In this document: in pieces, positions 1 to 8,532 of the stretch | Layout of the letters: each line of letters begins with the position of its first letter | Numbering within the stretch: the first letter of the stretch is position 1 | DNA from: Deltaproteobacteria bacterium | GTDB taxonomy: Bacteria; Myxococcota_A; Polyangia; JAAYKL01 | Length of the DNA: 33,409 bases | Assembly (NCBI GenBank): GCA_016935665.1 | Contig: JAFGQN010000092.1 | Span: 1-33,409 of the forward strand | Direction: 5' to 3' | Notes under the pieces: generated by a model | What the model was told of the DNA's origin: nothing | What the model saw: the letters and a program-made list of their open reading frames with translations, nothing else | Databases searched by the model: none | Made by a program: the position numbers and the translations under genes

Positions 1-1
1 G

Positions 2-85
2 GATACGGATTCAGATGGGGATACGGATACGGATGGGGATACGGATTCAGATGGGGATACGGATACGGATGGGGATACGGATTCA
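2..85 (+). repeat. 36-bp perfect tandem repeat encoding an Asp-rich linker
   Basis: Two identical 36-bp units (2-37 and 38-73) and a 12-bp start of a third (74-85). Each unit is made of two nearly identical 18-bp halves encoding DTDSDG and DTDTDG. The array continues past the left edge, so the copy number is unknown. It encodes the flexible acidic linker of the esterase. Because unit length is a multiple of 3, gain or loss of units would keep the frame. Confidence 0.9.
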
Positions 86-916
86 GAGTCGGATTCTGAT
101 TCAGGTGGTCCTCCCGAAGAAGAGCTGCATGTGTATCTGTGTTTCGGTCAATCCAATATGTCTGGTCAGGCCACCATTACTGATGCCGATAAAAATCCGC
201 CCGAACGTTTGAAAATTCTGGCGGCTGGTAAACACAGCAACCGCACTGTGGGGGAATTTTATCCTGCCGTGCCACCCCTTGCCCACAGCGGCTCGCAGAT
301 GAGCCCAGCGGATTTTTTTGGTCGTAAAATGGTGGCGGAATTACCTGAGCATATTTCGGTGGCTATTGTGAATGTGTCCATCGGCGGTCAAAGCATTCAG
401 CTGTTTGATCCCGCCACCGATGATGCCTATATCAGCCGAGCGCGGGGTAACGCGGATGACAACTGGTGGATGGGATATCTCGACGAATTTGGTGGGAATC
501 CCTATGACCGCCTGGTGGAGATGGGCAAAATTGCATTGGAACACGGTAAGATTAAGGGGATTCTATTGCATCAGGGCGAATCGGATGGTGGCAGAGAGAG
601 CGTTTGGCCAGGACAGGTTAAAAATGTGTACGACAACCTGCTGAAAGATTTGGGATTGAAGGCCGAAGACGTGCCATTGCTGGTGGGTGAATTGCTTCAG
701 GAAGGGGATGCGTCCGCGGGAAGTCCCTGCTGTTCCGGATTTAACAGTGCGGCCATCGCTAAGATTCCAGGGCTCATACCCACCGCATATATTATTTCCT
801 CAAAAGGATGTCCCATGATGATTCCCGATGACTACAATGCCCATTTCAACAGAGAAGGGTATGAAATTCTCGGTGAGCGCTACGCCGAAAAAATGCTTGA
901 GCTGCTGGGTTACTAA
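2..916 (+). CDS. Sialate O-acetylesterase-like (SASA/CE6-type) esterase, 5' end missing
   Basis: The reading frame is open from the window edge, so the N-terminus (probably with a signal peptide or lipobox) is missing; 304 residues are visible. It begins with an Asp/Thr/Gly/Ser linker of about 40 residues, which separates a secretion signal from the enzyme domain. The domain opens with FGQSNMSG, the nucleophile-Ser block of the SASA/carbohydrate-esterase-6 branch of SGNH hydrolases. It also has the LLHQGESDG block and ends with an Asp and His in DDYNAHFNREGY that fit the C-terminal acid/base pair. The family removes acetyl groups from sialic acid or from polysaccharides such as xylan; the substrate here cannot be told. 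It converges on the fibro-slime lipoprotein gene, which has the same kind of Asp-rich linker. I infer a cell-surface or secreted enzyme. Confidence 0.85.
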   Translation, partial: DTDSDGDTDTDGDTDSDGDTDTDGDTDSESDSDSGGPPEEELHVYLCFGQSNMSGQATITDADKNPPERLKILAAGKHSNRTVGEFYPAVPPLAHSGSQMSPADFFGRKMVAELPEHISVAIVNVSIGGQSIQLFDPATDDAYISRARGNADDNWWMGYLDEFGGNPYDRLVEMGKIALEHGKIKGILLHQGESDGGRESVWPGQVKNVYDNLLKDLGLKAEDVPLLVGELLQEGDASAGSPCCSGFNSAAIAKIPGLIPTAYIISSKGCPMMIPDDYNAHFNREGYEILGERYAEKMLELLGY

Positions 917-1004
917 ATTCATCAACGCCGCCGTTTTTCTTCCGAAAAGTCATCCAAAACGTCATTGAGAGAGCCATTTGTGGCGTTGTTCCGCTTTTAT
1001 AATA

Positions 1005-2864
1005 TTACTCCACGATGACCAGGCGACACGATGAAGGACAATCGTCGTTGTTTAATGTGTTACCGTCGTCGCACGCTTCGAATTCTTCCTGAACGATGCC
1101 GTCACCGCAATACGCGCCCAGCTTGCAGCCCTTGTCGCATTCCCCGTACCCGCCGTCGTTCACGCCATCGTCACATTCCTCGCCCAGGCCAATCATGCCG
1201 TCGCCGCACTCGGGGCGACATTCTGAACGCGTCATCGTGAATCCACTTAAGGTCAGCCTATAGCTGGAACCGTTGGTTTGCCGCTCGGCCTGAAAGACGA
1301 CAATCTCATACACTTTGCCATCGTCCAGTCCCAAATCATTGATGATGACTTCGCCTTCTTCCGGTGAATGGATGCCCCCGAGGTCAACCACCAGTTTATT
1401 GTTGATAAAGACCCATACATCATCATCACCAAGGAATTTAAACGTTTGGGTGGTGCTGTTATCGTACTTGAACCAGAAGCGTACCTCGCTGGTGAAATGA
1501 AAGTTGTGTTCCAGGCTGTAATCGTCGGGCAACGGGATTCGGGCGATGGTGGACGCCAATTCCTCATCGTTCCAGTATTCATCATAAGGAGGCGCGGTTC
1601 CAGCCAGAGCGTATTCAGAGACGTCGGTGATTCCCTTTCCATCCAGTGGGAAAAAGTGAGGTTCGCCATCGGTGTAGGTAACTTCTGCGCAACAGGCGGT
1701 TTTCTGTTCAACGTCCCAGCAAAAATCGTCCACACACAATCCCGGACACGCCTGACATCCCTCAGCATCACAGGAATCATTGTCACACCATTCGTATTCA
1801 TACCAGCCCCAGCGATTTCCCTCATCGTCGGCCCGGTTTACAAAGGCGCCATCTCCATTGTTAAACAGCGTAATGTAGTCGGTGACGACTGCTAAATCGT
1901 CGGCATCTGAGTTGTCGTACCATGAATCAAAATCGAATAGCGCGTCACAGGCAATGGTGTAAGGATCTGCATTTGCCACTGCGGCCACTGGCTTTCCATT
2001 GGGACCGAGTGTGTCTTTCACCATACCGGGGCTCACTTCGCCACAGTTGGTGAGGCCGGGTTCGAAATCCGGGTGCTCCGCCAGAAAATCCTTGTAAATG
2101 ACGGGAACCCTGATGGAGTCGCTGTTCGAATCGGGAATGGTGCAGGTGTAGCCTTCTTCCTGTTTGCAGTTCGCAGAACAGCCGTCGCCGTCCACATTGT
2201 TGCCGTCGTCGCATTCCTCGTCGATGACCACTCCGTCACCGCAACTGGAGGTGCAATTGCCGCCATCTTTGCAAACGGGTTCCAACTGACACTGGGCGTT
2301 GCATCCGTCGAACGGCATGCTGTTGCCGTCATCGCATCCTTCGGCGCCTTCAATCTTATTGTCGCCACAATCCGCCTCGGTGCAGACACTGGGGGATTCC
2401 TCGGTGCATTTATAACCAATTTCAATCATGCACAAATCGTTGCAACCATCGCCTCTATCCATATTCCCGTCGTCACACAGTTCCGGTTTTGATAACTGGC
2501 CATCGCCGCATCGGGCCACCTGGTGACAGGGAAAACCGGGCGGATTGCAGGACCAGCCTTCTTCGGTCTGCCTGCAGTCGCCGGTGCACCCGTCTCCCGA
2601 TTCCGTATTGCCATCGTCGCATGCCTCAGTTTCAGCGAGCCTGCCGTCCCCACACACCGGCGGTTTATCTGCATCGCCGTCTGCATCGCTGTCTCCGTCG
2701 GCATCGCCATCACCGTCCCCATCTGCGTCCCCGTCTGTGCTGCCGCTATTGTCTCCATCGTGACGCCTGCCTGCGGGAGAGTCCGGGACGGATTCACAGC
2801 CAAAGGCCGGCAGGTAAGTGAGCATTAAAAGGAAGCCCCATAAATAATAAGTTATTGTTTTCAA
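1005..2864 (-). CDS. Lipoprotein with six DUF4215 (Myxococcus cysteine-rich) repeats and a fibro-slime domain
   Basis: About 619 residues. I start it at a TTG with AAAGG 9 nt upstream, because this places a signal peptide (hydrophobic GFLLMLTYLPAFG) directly at the N-terminus, ending at Cys23 as a probable lipobox. An in-frame ATG 153 nt further upstream would bury the signal. Residues 24-68 are a linker rich in Asp-Gly and Asp-Ala. Four cysteine repeats (CGDG...CDDGN...DGC...C) fill about 71-250. The fibro-slime domain spans about 251-545 (YKDFL, FKFLGDDDVWVFINNKLVVDLGG, VFQAERQTNGSSY). Two more cysteine repeats close the protein from 553. Fibro-slime domains occur in Dictyostelium, Fibrobacter and myxobacterial surface proteins and may bind carbohydrate or matrix. 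The exact ligand is unknown. Confidence 0.88.
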   Translation of the reverse strand: MKTITYYLWGFLLMLTYLPAFGCESVPDSPAGRRHDGDNSGSTDGDADGDGDGDADGDSDADGDADKPPVCGDGRLAETEACDDGNTESGDGCTGDCRQTEEGWSCNPPGFPCHQVARCGDGQLSKPELCDDGNMDRGDGCNDLCMIEIGYKCTEESPSVCTEADCGDNKIEGAEGCDDGNSMPFDGCNAQCQLEPVCKDGGNCTSSCGDGVVIDEECDDGNNVDGDGCSANCKQEEGYTCTIPDSNSDSIRVPVIYKDFLAEHPDFEPGLTNCGEVSPGMVKDTLGPNGKPVAAVANADPYTIACDALFDFDSWYDNSDADDLAVVTDYITLFNNGDGAFVNRADDEGNRWGWYEYEWCDNDSCDAEGCQACPGLCVDDFCWDVEQKTACCAEVTYTDGEPHFFPLDGKGITDVSEYALAGTAPPYDEYWNDEELASTIARIPLPDDYSLEHNFHFTSEVRFWFKYDNSTTQTFKFLGDDDVWVFINNKLVVDLGGIHSPEEGEVIINDLGLDDGKVYEIVVFQAERQTNGSSYRLTLSGFTMTRSECRPECGDGMIGLGEECDDGVNDGGYGECDKGCKLGAYCGDGIVQEEFEACDDGNTLNNDDCPSSCRLVIVE

Positions 2865-3015
2865 CGTGCTCTGCCTTTCATTGGAAACAGTGGGAATCAA
2901 CCCGCCTGTATATCGAGTATAAAACATTTCAAAGTGTATCTCCACTGGCAAAGCAGGGGCCACTTTTCCTTTATTTTTGATGTTGCTTCCTCCGGGTGCA
3001 TTCCGAAAACAACTC

Positions 3016-3043
3016 AAAAATATCCATTCGTCTGGCTATGGAT
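3016..3043 (-). terminator. Possible weak terminator downstream of glmS
   Basis: On the minus strand an ATCCAT/ATGGAT stem (3038-3043 and 3022-3027) is followed by A and five T (3020-3016), 55 nt after the glmS stop codon. The stem is only 6 bp and AT-rich, so this is a tentative call. Confidence 0.3.
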
Positions 3044-3097
3044 GCGGTAATTGTTTAGCTTTTTAGATGTGTGAAAATACGGGAAATGCGGGGGGCG

Positions 3098-4927
3098 TTA
3101 CTCAACTGTCACCGTTTTAGCGAGATTTCGAGGCTGATCCACATCAGTGCCTTTAAAATCCGCCACGTGGTATGCCAGCAACTGCAATGGCAATACGCTG
3201 ATGATGGGACTGATTTCCGGTGGACAGGCAGGAATTTCGAGCCGCGCCATATCGATGCTGGCGCTTTCCTGTTCGTCTTCGCTGACAATCCCGATGACCT
3301 TGCCACCGCGCGCCAACACTTCCTGCACGTTGCCCACGATTCGTTTTAGGGAGTCGTCATTGGGCATTACCACCACCACCGGCATGTTTTCATCGATGAG
3401 CGCGATGGGGCCGTGTTTCATTTCACCGGCGGCATATCCTTCCGCGTGCATGTACGAGATTTCCTTTAGCTTCAACGCGCCTTCCAGGGCGATGGGGAAC
3501 GATAAACCGCGGCCGAGGAACAGGGCATCGCGGTAGCCGGCGATGCTTTGTGCGAGGGCTTTGATTTCCTCATTTTTTTTCAGCACTTCCACCATGAGTT
3601 TGGGAACGCGCAAAAGGTATTCCAGCAATTCCCGCGCCTGATCTTTAGTCAATGTCAGTCGACGTCGCCCCAGATGAACTGCGAGCATGTACAACGCAGC
3701 CAGCTGCGCGGTGAAACATTTTGTGGAGGCCACGCCAATTTCGGGTCCGGCGTGGGTGTAAAGGGTGCCGTCACTGGCGCGGGGAATGGCGGAATCCACC
3801 ACATTGCTGATTGCCAGGATTCGCGCGGCGCCCGCCTTGGCGATTCTAATGGCTTCCATTGTATCCAGTGTTTCTCCGGATTGAGAAATCGGAATGACCA
3901 GGTCATTGGGGTCTACCAGCGGTCCTCTGGCGCGATATTCGCTGGCGAGTTCCACTTCTGTGGGAACCTGGGCCAGTTTTTCCAACCAGTATTTGCCCAC
4001 CAGGGCCGCGTGATAGGACGTCCCACAGGCAATAAGAACAATGCGCCGGATGCGTCGGGCAGTGGCATCGTCGAAGCCCATTAATTCGGTCGCCACACCA
4101 GAGCCTTCGATGGAGACACGGCCGCGGAGGGTGTCTTCAATCACTGTAGGTTGCTGAAAAATTTCTTTCAGCATGAAGTGTTTGTATCCCTCTTTTTCCG
4201 CCTGAATATGAGACCATGTAATTTTTTTGACGTCGCGAACGACTGGTTCGCCGTCCAGTGTTTCCAAAGTGACGGCATCTTTGGTAATGACTGCCAGCTC
4301 CCCGTCCTCCATAAACATTACGTCGCGTGTGTATTTCAGAATAGCAGGTACATCGGATGCAGCAAACATCTCGCCGTCCCCCATTCCAAGCACCAGAGGG
4401 GATGCATTTTTAGCCACTATCAGCTCATTGGGATTGGCTTCGCACATGACCACGATAGCATAGGAGCCCTGCACTCGCTTAAGCGCCGATTTGACCGCAT
4501 CCTTCAAGCTGGTTGTGCTTTTAATATTGCGAGAAACAAGGTGGGCCAGAATCTCGGTATCGGTTTCAGAAGAGAAAACGGCACCGGCCCGTTCCAGTTC
4601 AGCGCGCAACTCGAGGTGATTCTCTATGATTCCGTTATGAACGACCACGGTATCGTCCACCCGGTGAGGATGCGCATTATTTTCCGAGGGTCTGCCGTGA
4701 GTGGCCCAACGGGTGTGCCCAATACCAGTGGTTCCGGGAAGAGGAGAGTCTTTCAGTCGTTCTTCCAGACCGGAGAGTTTGCCTTGCTGTCTGACCACTT
4801 TAATGTCTTTTTGATTGTGTACTGCGATGCCGGCGGAATCATAACCGCGATATTCCAGATGACTTAGTCCATCCAGAATAATTCGGCTGCAATCCTGATG
4901 TCCGACGTAACATACAATTCCGCACAT
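3098..4927 (-). CDS. glmS: Glutamine--fructose-6-phosphate aminotransferase (isomerizing)
   Basis: 609 residues, the usual length of GlmS. It makes glucosamine-6-phosphate from fructose-6-phosphate and glutamine, the first step towards UDP-GlcNAc for peptidoglycan and LPS, in the cytosol. The N-terminus MCGIVCYVG supplies the Cys nucleophile of the class II glutaminase domain. GIGHTRWATHG and the later HNGIIEN also belong to that domain. Two SIS sugar-isomerase domains follow (ACGTSYHAAL, ISQSGETLDT; then LGRGLSFPIALEGALKLKEISY). The C-terminus LAKTVTVE is the typical GlmS end that shapes the active site. AGGGAGA lies 7 nt before the ATG. It is read away from the peptidase gene, with a 476-nt intergenic region upstream. 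No glmS ribozyme core was recognised there. Confidence 0.98.
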   Translation of the reverse strand: MCGIVCYVGHQDCSRIILDGLSHLEYRGYDSAGIAVHNQKDIKVVRQQGKLSGLEERLKDSPLPGTTGIGHTRWATHGRPSENNAHPHRVDDTVVVHNGIIENHLELRAELERAGAVFSSETDTEILAHLVSRNIKSTTSLKDAVKSALKRVQGSYAIVVMCEANPNELIVAKNASPLVLGMGDGEMFAASDVPAILKYTRDVMFMEDGELAVITKDAVTLETLDGEPVVRDVKKITWSHIQAEKEGYKHFMLKEIFQQPTVIEDTLRGRVSIEGSGVATELMGFDDATARRIRRIVLIACGTSYHAALVGKYWLEKLAQVPTEVELASEYRARGPLVDPNDLVIPISQSGETLDTMEAIRIAKAGAARILAISNVVDSAIPRASDGTLYTHAGPEIGVASTKCFTAQLAALYMLAVHLGRRRLTLTKDQARELLEYLLRVPKLMVEVLKKNEEIKALAQSIAGYRDALFLGRGLSFPIALEGALKLKEISYMHAEGYAAGEMKHGPIALIDENMPVVVVMPNDDSLKRIVGNVQEVLARGGKVIGIVSEDEQESASIDMARLEIPACPPEISPIISVLPLQLLAYHVADFKGTDVDQPRNLAKTVTVE

Positions 4928-5403
4928 AATTCATTCTCCCTGTCGAAGAGTTGCCTGCAACAGCCAACCTTTTTTTGAAGTCCGTTGTTTTTTAGCAATT
5001 ACTTCATCCAATGTACAATAAAGATTGAAAATCCCTACGTACACTGGATGCGTTTTTCCGCCAATGTTAGACTCCAGTGTTCGAATTCCACGCGGATTAT
5101 GTCCCATGGAATGGATAATAACCGGATTATCAAAGCCCGGACGTCCACGACTACCGAAATTATTATAATCATGAAATTTTTCAACGTACCGAGGCTGCTG
5201 AGATATCTGGGTGCGCCCAGAACAGTGCCTGACAAAAGGACAATCCTAAAACATCTGCTGCTGTTGTATAATATGGATAATGCGAATTTTAAGATATGTT
5301 TTTTAGTGCATGATTGCCTTTCTGATGCGAATGCGGTATAAGTATTTATGTAAAATTCCGTCTATGCGGGATTTGTTTGTTTTCAACTGGGGCATGAAAT
5401 TTC
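4928..5403. promoter_or_regulatory. Divergent intergenic region of glmS and the C25 peptidase gene
   Basis: No convincing gene lies in these 476 nt. It must hold the promoters of both flanking genes. Visible structure: a 12-bp inverted repeat with one mismatch (5005-5016 with 5039-5050), a perfect 8-bp inverted repeat (5041-5048 with 5073-5080) that shares the middle arm, and a direct repeat CGGATTAT at 5093-5100 and 5123-5130, exactly 30 nt apart. A TATAAT occurs at 5267-5272 on the plus strand, but I found no good -35 partner for it. Confidence 0.6.
5005..5080 (-). promoter_or_regulatory. Two mutually exclusive hairpins in a possible glmS leader
   Basis: Read on the minus strand towards glmS, three segments follow each other: ACACTGGA (5080-5073), CATCCAGTGTAC (5050-5039) and GTACATTGGATG (5016-5005). 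The middle segment can pair with the first (8 bp, no mismatch) or with the third (11 of 12 bp), but not with both. That arrangement is typical of leader RNAs that switch. No U-tract follows the distal hairpin, so control by transcription termination is not supported. The arms could equally be protein-binding half-sites. Confidence 0.35.
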
Positions 5404-8367
5404 ATGAAGCACAAAATCACTATTCTAATTTCCGGCATAATTTTATTTTTACAGGGCGCAGGCGTACATGCAGAAACTGTGATTGATATAGACGGCAGCC
5501 TGAGTGACTGGGACGCCAGCGATGCGCAATGCATGTTGAACCAGACCGATCCCCAGGGCTCCGATTTTGTCGATGTGGTGCAGATTTGCGTCACAGACAG
5601 TTTTTCCAGCGACGGATATTTTTATTTGCTGATGGAATTTGTGTGGGACAAACCCAGCAGCTCCCTGAATCGGATATGGCTGCAGAATGCGGATGTTATC
5701 CTGAGTGTGGATACCAACAGTGATGGCGTTTTTGACACCGAAATCGATTTCGTGAATGACCCTGCGGAGGACGTGTACGGCATCCTGAGTTTCCCTTATC
5801 TTGAGTTGCGAATCGATTACGACCTGGTGGATCCGGATGGAGATCGGGAGTTTTCCTTTTTTATCGATACATACTGGCGCAGCAGCATTCAGGACAGAGT
5901 TCCCCTCGAAGACGGCAGTTCGGTGGATTACTCAGTGGACCCGGTTACCGGTTCGCCCCGTTCTGTTCGTATGCTGGCTCAGTCAGCCCTTGCCGGCGAT
6001 GAAGGCGTGACCGTTTCGTGGGTCACCGCGTCTGAACGCGCCAACGCCGGTTTTCATGTGTATCGCTACGATGCCTCCATGCAACGGTGGACTCGCCTGA
6101 CAGACCAGCTGATTCCTGGTCTTGGGGATGCGCCATTTGGCAGGCAATACAGTTATGTGGACAGCCAGGGATTGCCCGGAGATGTATATCTTATTCAAGA
6201 TGTGGAGTTCTCTGGAAAACGAAGGGGCAATGGAAAATTTGTGGCACGGGTGGCCACAGATCTGGTGGACGAGTACCTGCCACCAATGGTCTCCAAAACA
6301 GAACGCCCGTTCAATTTCGCAAATCGAATTCAAAAAGCCTTTGAAAAATTGCGTATTGCTTCGACCCCCAGGGGGGCATCGGAAACTTTTTTATTCCAGC
6401 TGGACGAAAAGGGGCTATATCAGATTTCAGGAGATACTCTGCGCTCATTGAATTACAATCCCCAGCGAACCGGACTGTCCATCAATGGAAAACGAATTCC
6501 CGACTTTTTTGTGGACGATAAATTATTTTTCTACGATGCCCCCATTGCCGATCGGTATGCCGACTATGACACGGTCGTCGCAGCCGAAGGTCGTCGTTCC
6601 CCGATGTCAATGAAACGCGCGCTTATTCGGAACAGATGCGATTCGCACGTGACATCTCTGCCCTATACAGAAACTTTTGAAAATGATGTCAATTACTATG
6701 TGGCGACACCGACAGATGATCCGTTCTTCTGGACGATGGTGTTTGGCAGCGCACCGGCGACAATTCCAATTCAACTAACGGATGTCGTCTCTGGCCCTGG
6801 AAAATTGACCGTTTCGCTGGTGGGATTTGCCACTGTGGCAGATGGGGATGATCATATCGCATCATTTATTCTTAATGGCCAGCCTCTGGGGGAATGGCGG
6901 TGGAATGGCAAAAATGTGGCAACTGCGGAATTTGATGTACCGGAAGGAATTTTGCGAGCGGAAAATGAGTTGGTGGTTGAGATGTCCAAAGAGCGTGGCG
7001 CCGACATGTTATCCATTGATAAAGTAACATTGACCTACGCGCGCCGGTTGGCTCTGAACGGCGGAATGCTCGAATTTACTGCTTCCCCAGGAAGCTGTGT
7101 TTCCATTCTGGTGAATGCCACAGACGTGGTGGTTCTCGATGTCACCGCCCCATCATCTCCTGTGAAACTGGAAGGCGCCGTGTCAGATGGTCGCCAGCTG
7201 CTGTTCGGAGTACCTCGTGGCCGCGATGGTAAAAAAATGCGTACATTGCTGGTGGCGAACAGCGACCAGGCACTGACGCCGGTTCCCGAACGCCATGGGA
7301 TGCCGACGCAACGGTTGAAGAATGCTGTCGGCGCACAGTACATTGTAGTGACACATCCGCTGTTTGCGGATGCGGCCGCGCAACTGGCCCAGTATCATTC
7401 TCAGGTGATGAGCACCTTTGTGGTCACAACCGAAGAACTGTATGATAAATATAATGGTGGGCGCCCCCATCCGGGTGCCATTCGCCAATTCCTGCTGGAT
7501 GTGGCGAATGCGGATAGAAGTGCATTGCAATACGTACTGCTGCTGGGGAGCGCCACTGTGGACAGTAATGATGTAATGGGAATCGGCGATGAAGACTATG
7601 TGCCCACCTACTACTATCGAACCAATCTGATGGGGTATGAGGCCGCAGCGGATACGGTTTTTGTTGCGGGTCTTTCGGATGTTGCGCTGGGGCGGCTGGC
7701 GGTGCGAAACATAAACGAAGCAAATGTCGTGGTGGACAAATTGATTTCCTGGTACGAGACGGATGCACCCGCAAAAGCCAATAGTGTGTTCATTGCCGAC
7801 CGTGAAGATGGCAGTGGCCGATCTTTTGTTGATGATATGAATGCGCAAATAGCAGCGGGCGGACCATTTTCAGACCATGCGGAACGTATCGTTCTGGATG
7901 ACGTCCAGAGACCTTCGGACGCCCTCTACTCTCTGCTGCAAAAAGGCGCGGATTTCCTCAATTATCACGGGCATGCATACGTCAGCGGCTGGTCGAGTCC
8001 AGAGATTGCCAATCTGGGCGTGGCAAATCGCCTGCAAAACAGTCATCTCTTTTTTGTGATGTCCTGGTCCTGTTTCGATGGCATGTTCTCCGGACCATGG
8101 GACGAAGCGCTGGCATGGCAGTTTGTGGCGAATCCATCCGCCGGGGCATTTGGCGCACTGGCCGGTTCAAGTTTGTCCGATCCAGCATTTGTCGAAGAAT
8201 TTGCTTTGATGGTAACAAAAGAGCTGGCATCCGGCGTTCCAACAATGGGTGAGGCGGTCGTGATTGCCCGCCGTCAAATGGCTCAGCATTTGAGTAAGGG
8301 CGCGATGGATACTATTTATACCTACAATCTGCTTGCGGACCCCGCAGCCCCCAATCCGTGGTACTGA
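5404..8367 (+). CDS. Secreted gingipain-type cysteine peptidase (C25 family), multidomain
   Basis: 987 residues. An N-terminal signal peptide (hydrophobic ITILISGIILFLQGAGVHA, cleavage near residue 24) is followed by a domain starting IDIDGSLSDW that resembles CBM9-like beta-sandwiches, and by an FN3-like region with VTVSWVTASE near residue 206. The peptidase C25 domain occupies roughly 640-985. The catalytic pair is intact: His857 in NYHGHAYV aligns with the gingipain His block and Cys890 in MSWSCFDG with the nucleophile block. It should cleave proteins outside the cytoplasm; specificity cannot be read from sequence. I see no recognisable type IX secretion C-terminal sorting domain after the peptidase domain; the protein ends LADPAAPNPWY. 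The ATG has only a weak upstream GGGG, about 12 nt away. Confidence 0.88.
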   Translation: MKHKITILISGIILFLQGAGVHAETVIDIDGSLSDWDASDAQCMLNQTDPQGSDFVDVVQICVTDSFSSDGYFYLLMEFVWDKPSSSLNRIWLQNADVILSVDTNSDGVFDTEIDFVNDPAEDVYGILSFPYLELRIDYDLVDPDGDREFSFFIDTYWRSSIQDRVPLEDGSSVDYSVDPVTGSPRSVRMLAQSALAGDEGVTVSWVTASERANAGFHVYRYDASMQRWTRLTDQLIPGLGDAPFGRQYSYVDSQGLPGDVYLIQDVEFSGKRRGNGKFVARVATDLVDEYLPPMVSKTERPFNFANRIQKAFEKLRIASTPRGASETFLFQLDEKGLYQISGDTLRSLNYNPQRTGLSINGKRIPDFFVDDKLFFYDAPIADRYADYDTVVAAEGRRSPMSMKRALIRNRCDSHVTSLPYTETFENDVNYYVATPTDDPFFWTMVFGSAPATIPIQLTDVVSGPGKLTVSLVGFATVADGDDHIASFILNGQPLGEWRWNGKNVATAEFDVPEGILRAENELVVEMSKERGADMLSIDKVTLTYARRLALNGGMLEFTASPGSCVSILVNATDVVVLDVTAPSSPVKLEGAVSDGRQLLFGVPRGRDGKKMRTLLVANSDQALTPVPERHGMPTQRLKNAVGAQYIVVTHPLFADAAAQLAQYHSQVMSTFVVTTEELYDKYNGGRPHPGAIRQFLLDVANADRSALQYVLLLGSATVDSNDVMGIGDEDYVPTYYYRTNLMGYEAAADTVFVAGLSDVALGRLAVRNINEANVVVDKLISWYETDAPAKANSVFIADREDGSGRSFVDDMNAQIAAGGPFSDHAERIVLDDVQRPSDALYSLLQKGADFLNYHGHAYVSGWSSPEIANLGVANRLQNSHLFFVMSWSCFDGMFSGPWDEALAWQFVANPSAGAFGALAGSSLSDPAFVEEFALMVTKELASGVPTMGEAVVIARRQMAQHLSKGAMDTIYTYNLLADPAAPNPWY

Positions 8368-8502
8368 CAGTCGCCACGAGCATTCCTTGGGGCGGCCGAA
8401 TGAGTGGCACAGGGATGGCCCAACATGGTTTTTGGCCATGCTGGAGACCGCTATATCAGTCATTTTCAGCTATCTGGGCTCTGGCATGAGTGTTGCGTCG
8501 TG

Positions 8503-8529
8503 AGCGTTCCCGCTTTGAAAGGGAACGCT
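8503..8529 (+). promoter_or_regulatory. Perfect 9-bp hairpin covering the dprA ribosome-binding site
   Basis: AGCGTTCCC (8503-8511) and GGGAACGCT (8521-8529) form a perfect stem with a 9-nt loop that contains GAAA. The purine run AAAGGGAA, the only ribosome-binding-like sequence before the ATG at 8533, is split between loop and 3' arm. The stem ends 3 nt before the start codon. No U-tract follows, so it is not a terminator. A fold of this kind would reduce translation initiation. Confidence 0.45.
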
Positions 8530-8532
8530 TGC

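Noticed and set aside
923-988. Convergent terminator between the esterase and fibro-slime genes (CAACGCC/GGCGTTG)
   Set aside because: The 7-bp arms are 52 nt apart and have no stable inner stem or T-run at the right place.
1253-2425. Several long open frames antisense to or in other frames of the fibro-slime gene
   Set aside because: They are created by the repeated Cys/Asp/Gly codons of the real gene, lack ribosome sites and show no protein-family signatures.
4928-5080. glmS ribozyme
   Set aside because: I could not find the conserved core of the glmS ribozyme in the minus-strand leader; only simple alternative hairpins are present.
4985-5341. 118-codon open frame in the glmS/peptidase intergenic region
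   Set aside because: The amino-acid composition is odd (runs of Ile, Thr, Leu), there is no clear ribosome site and no recognisable motif; inverted repeats cover its start.
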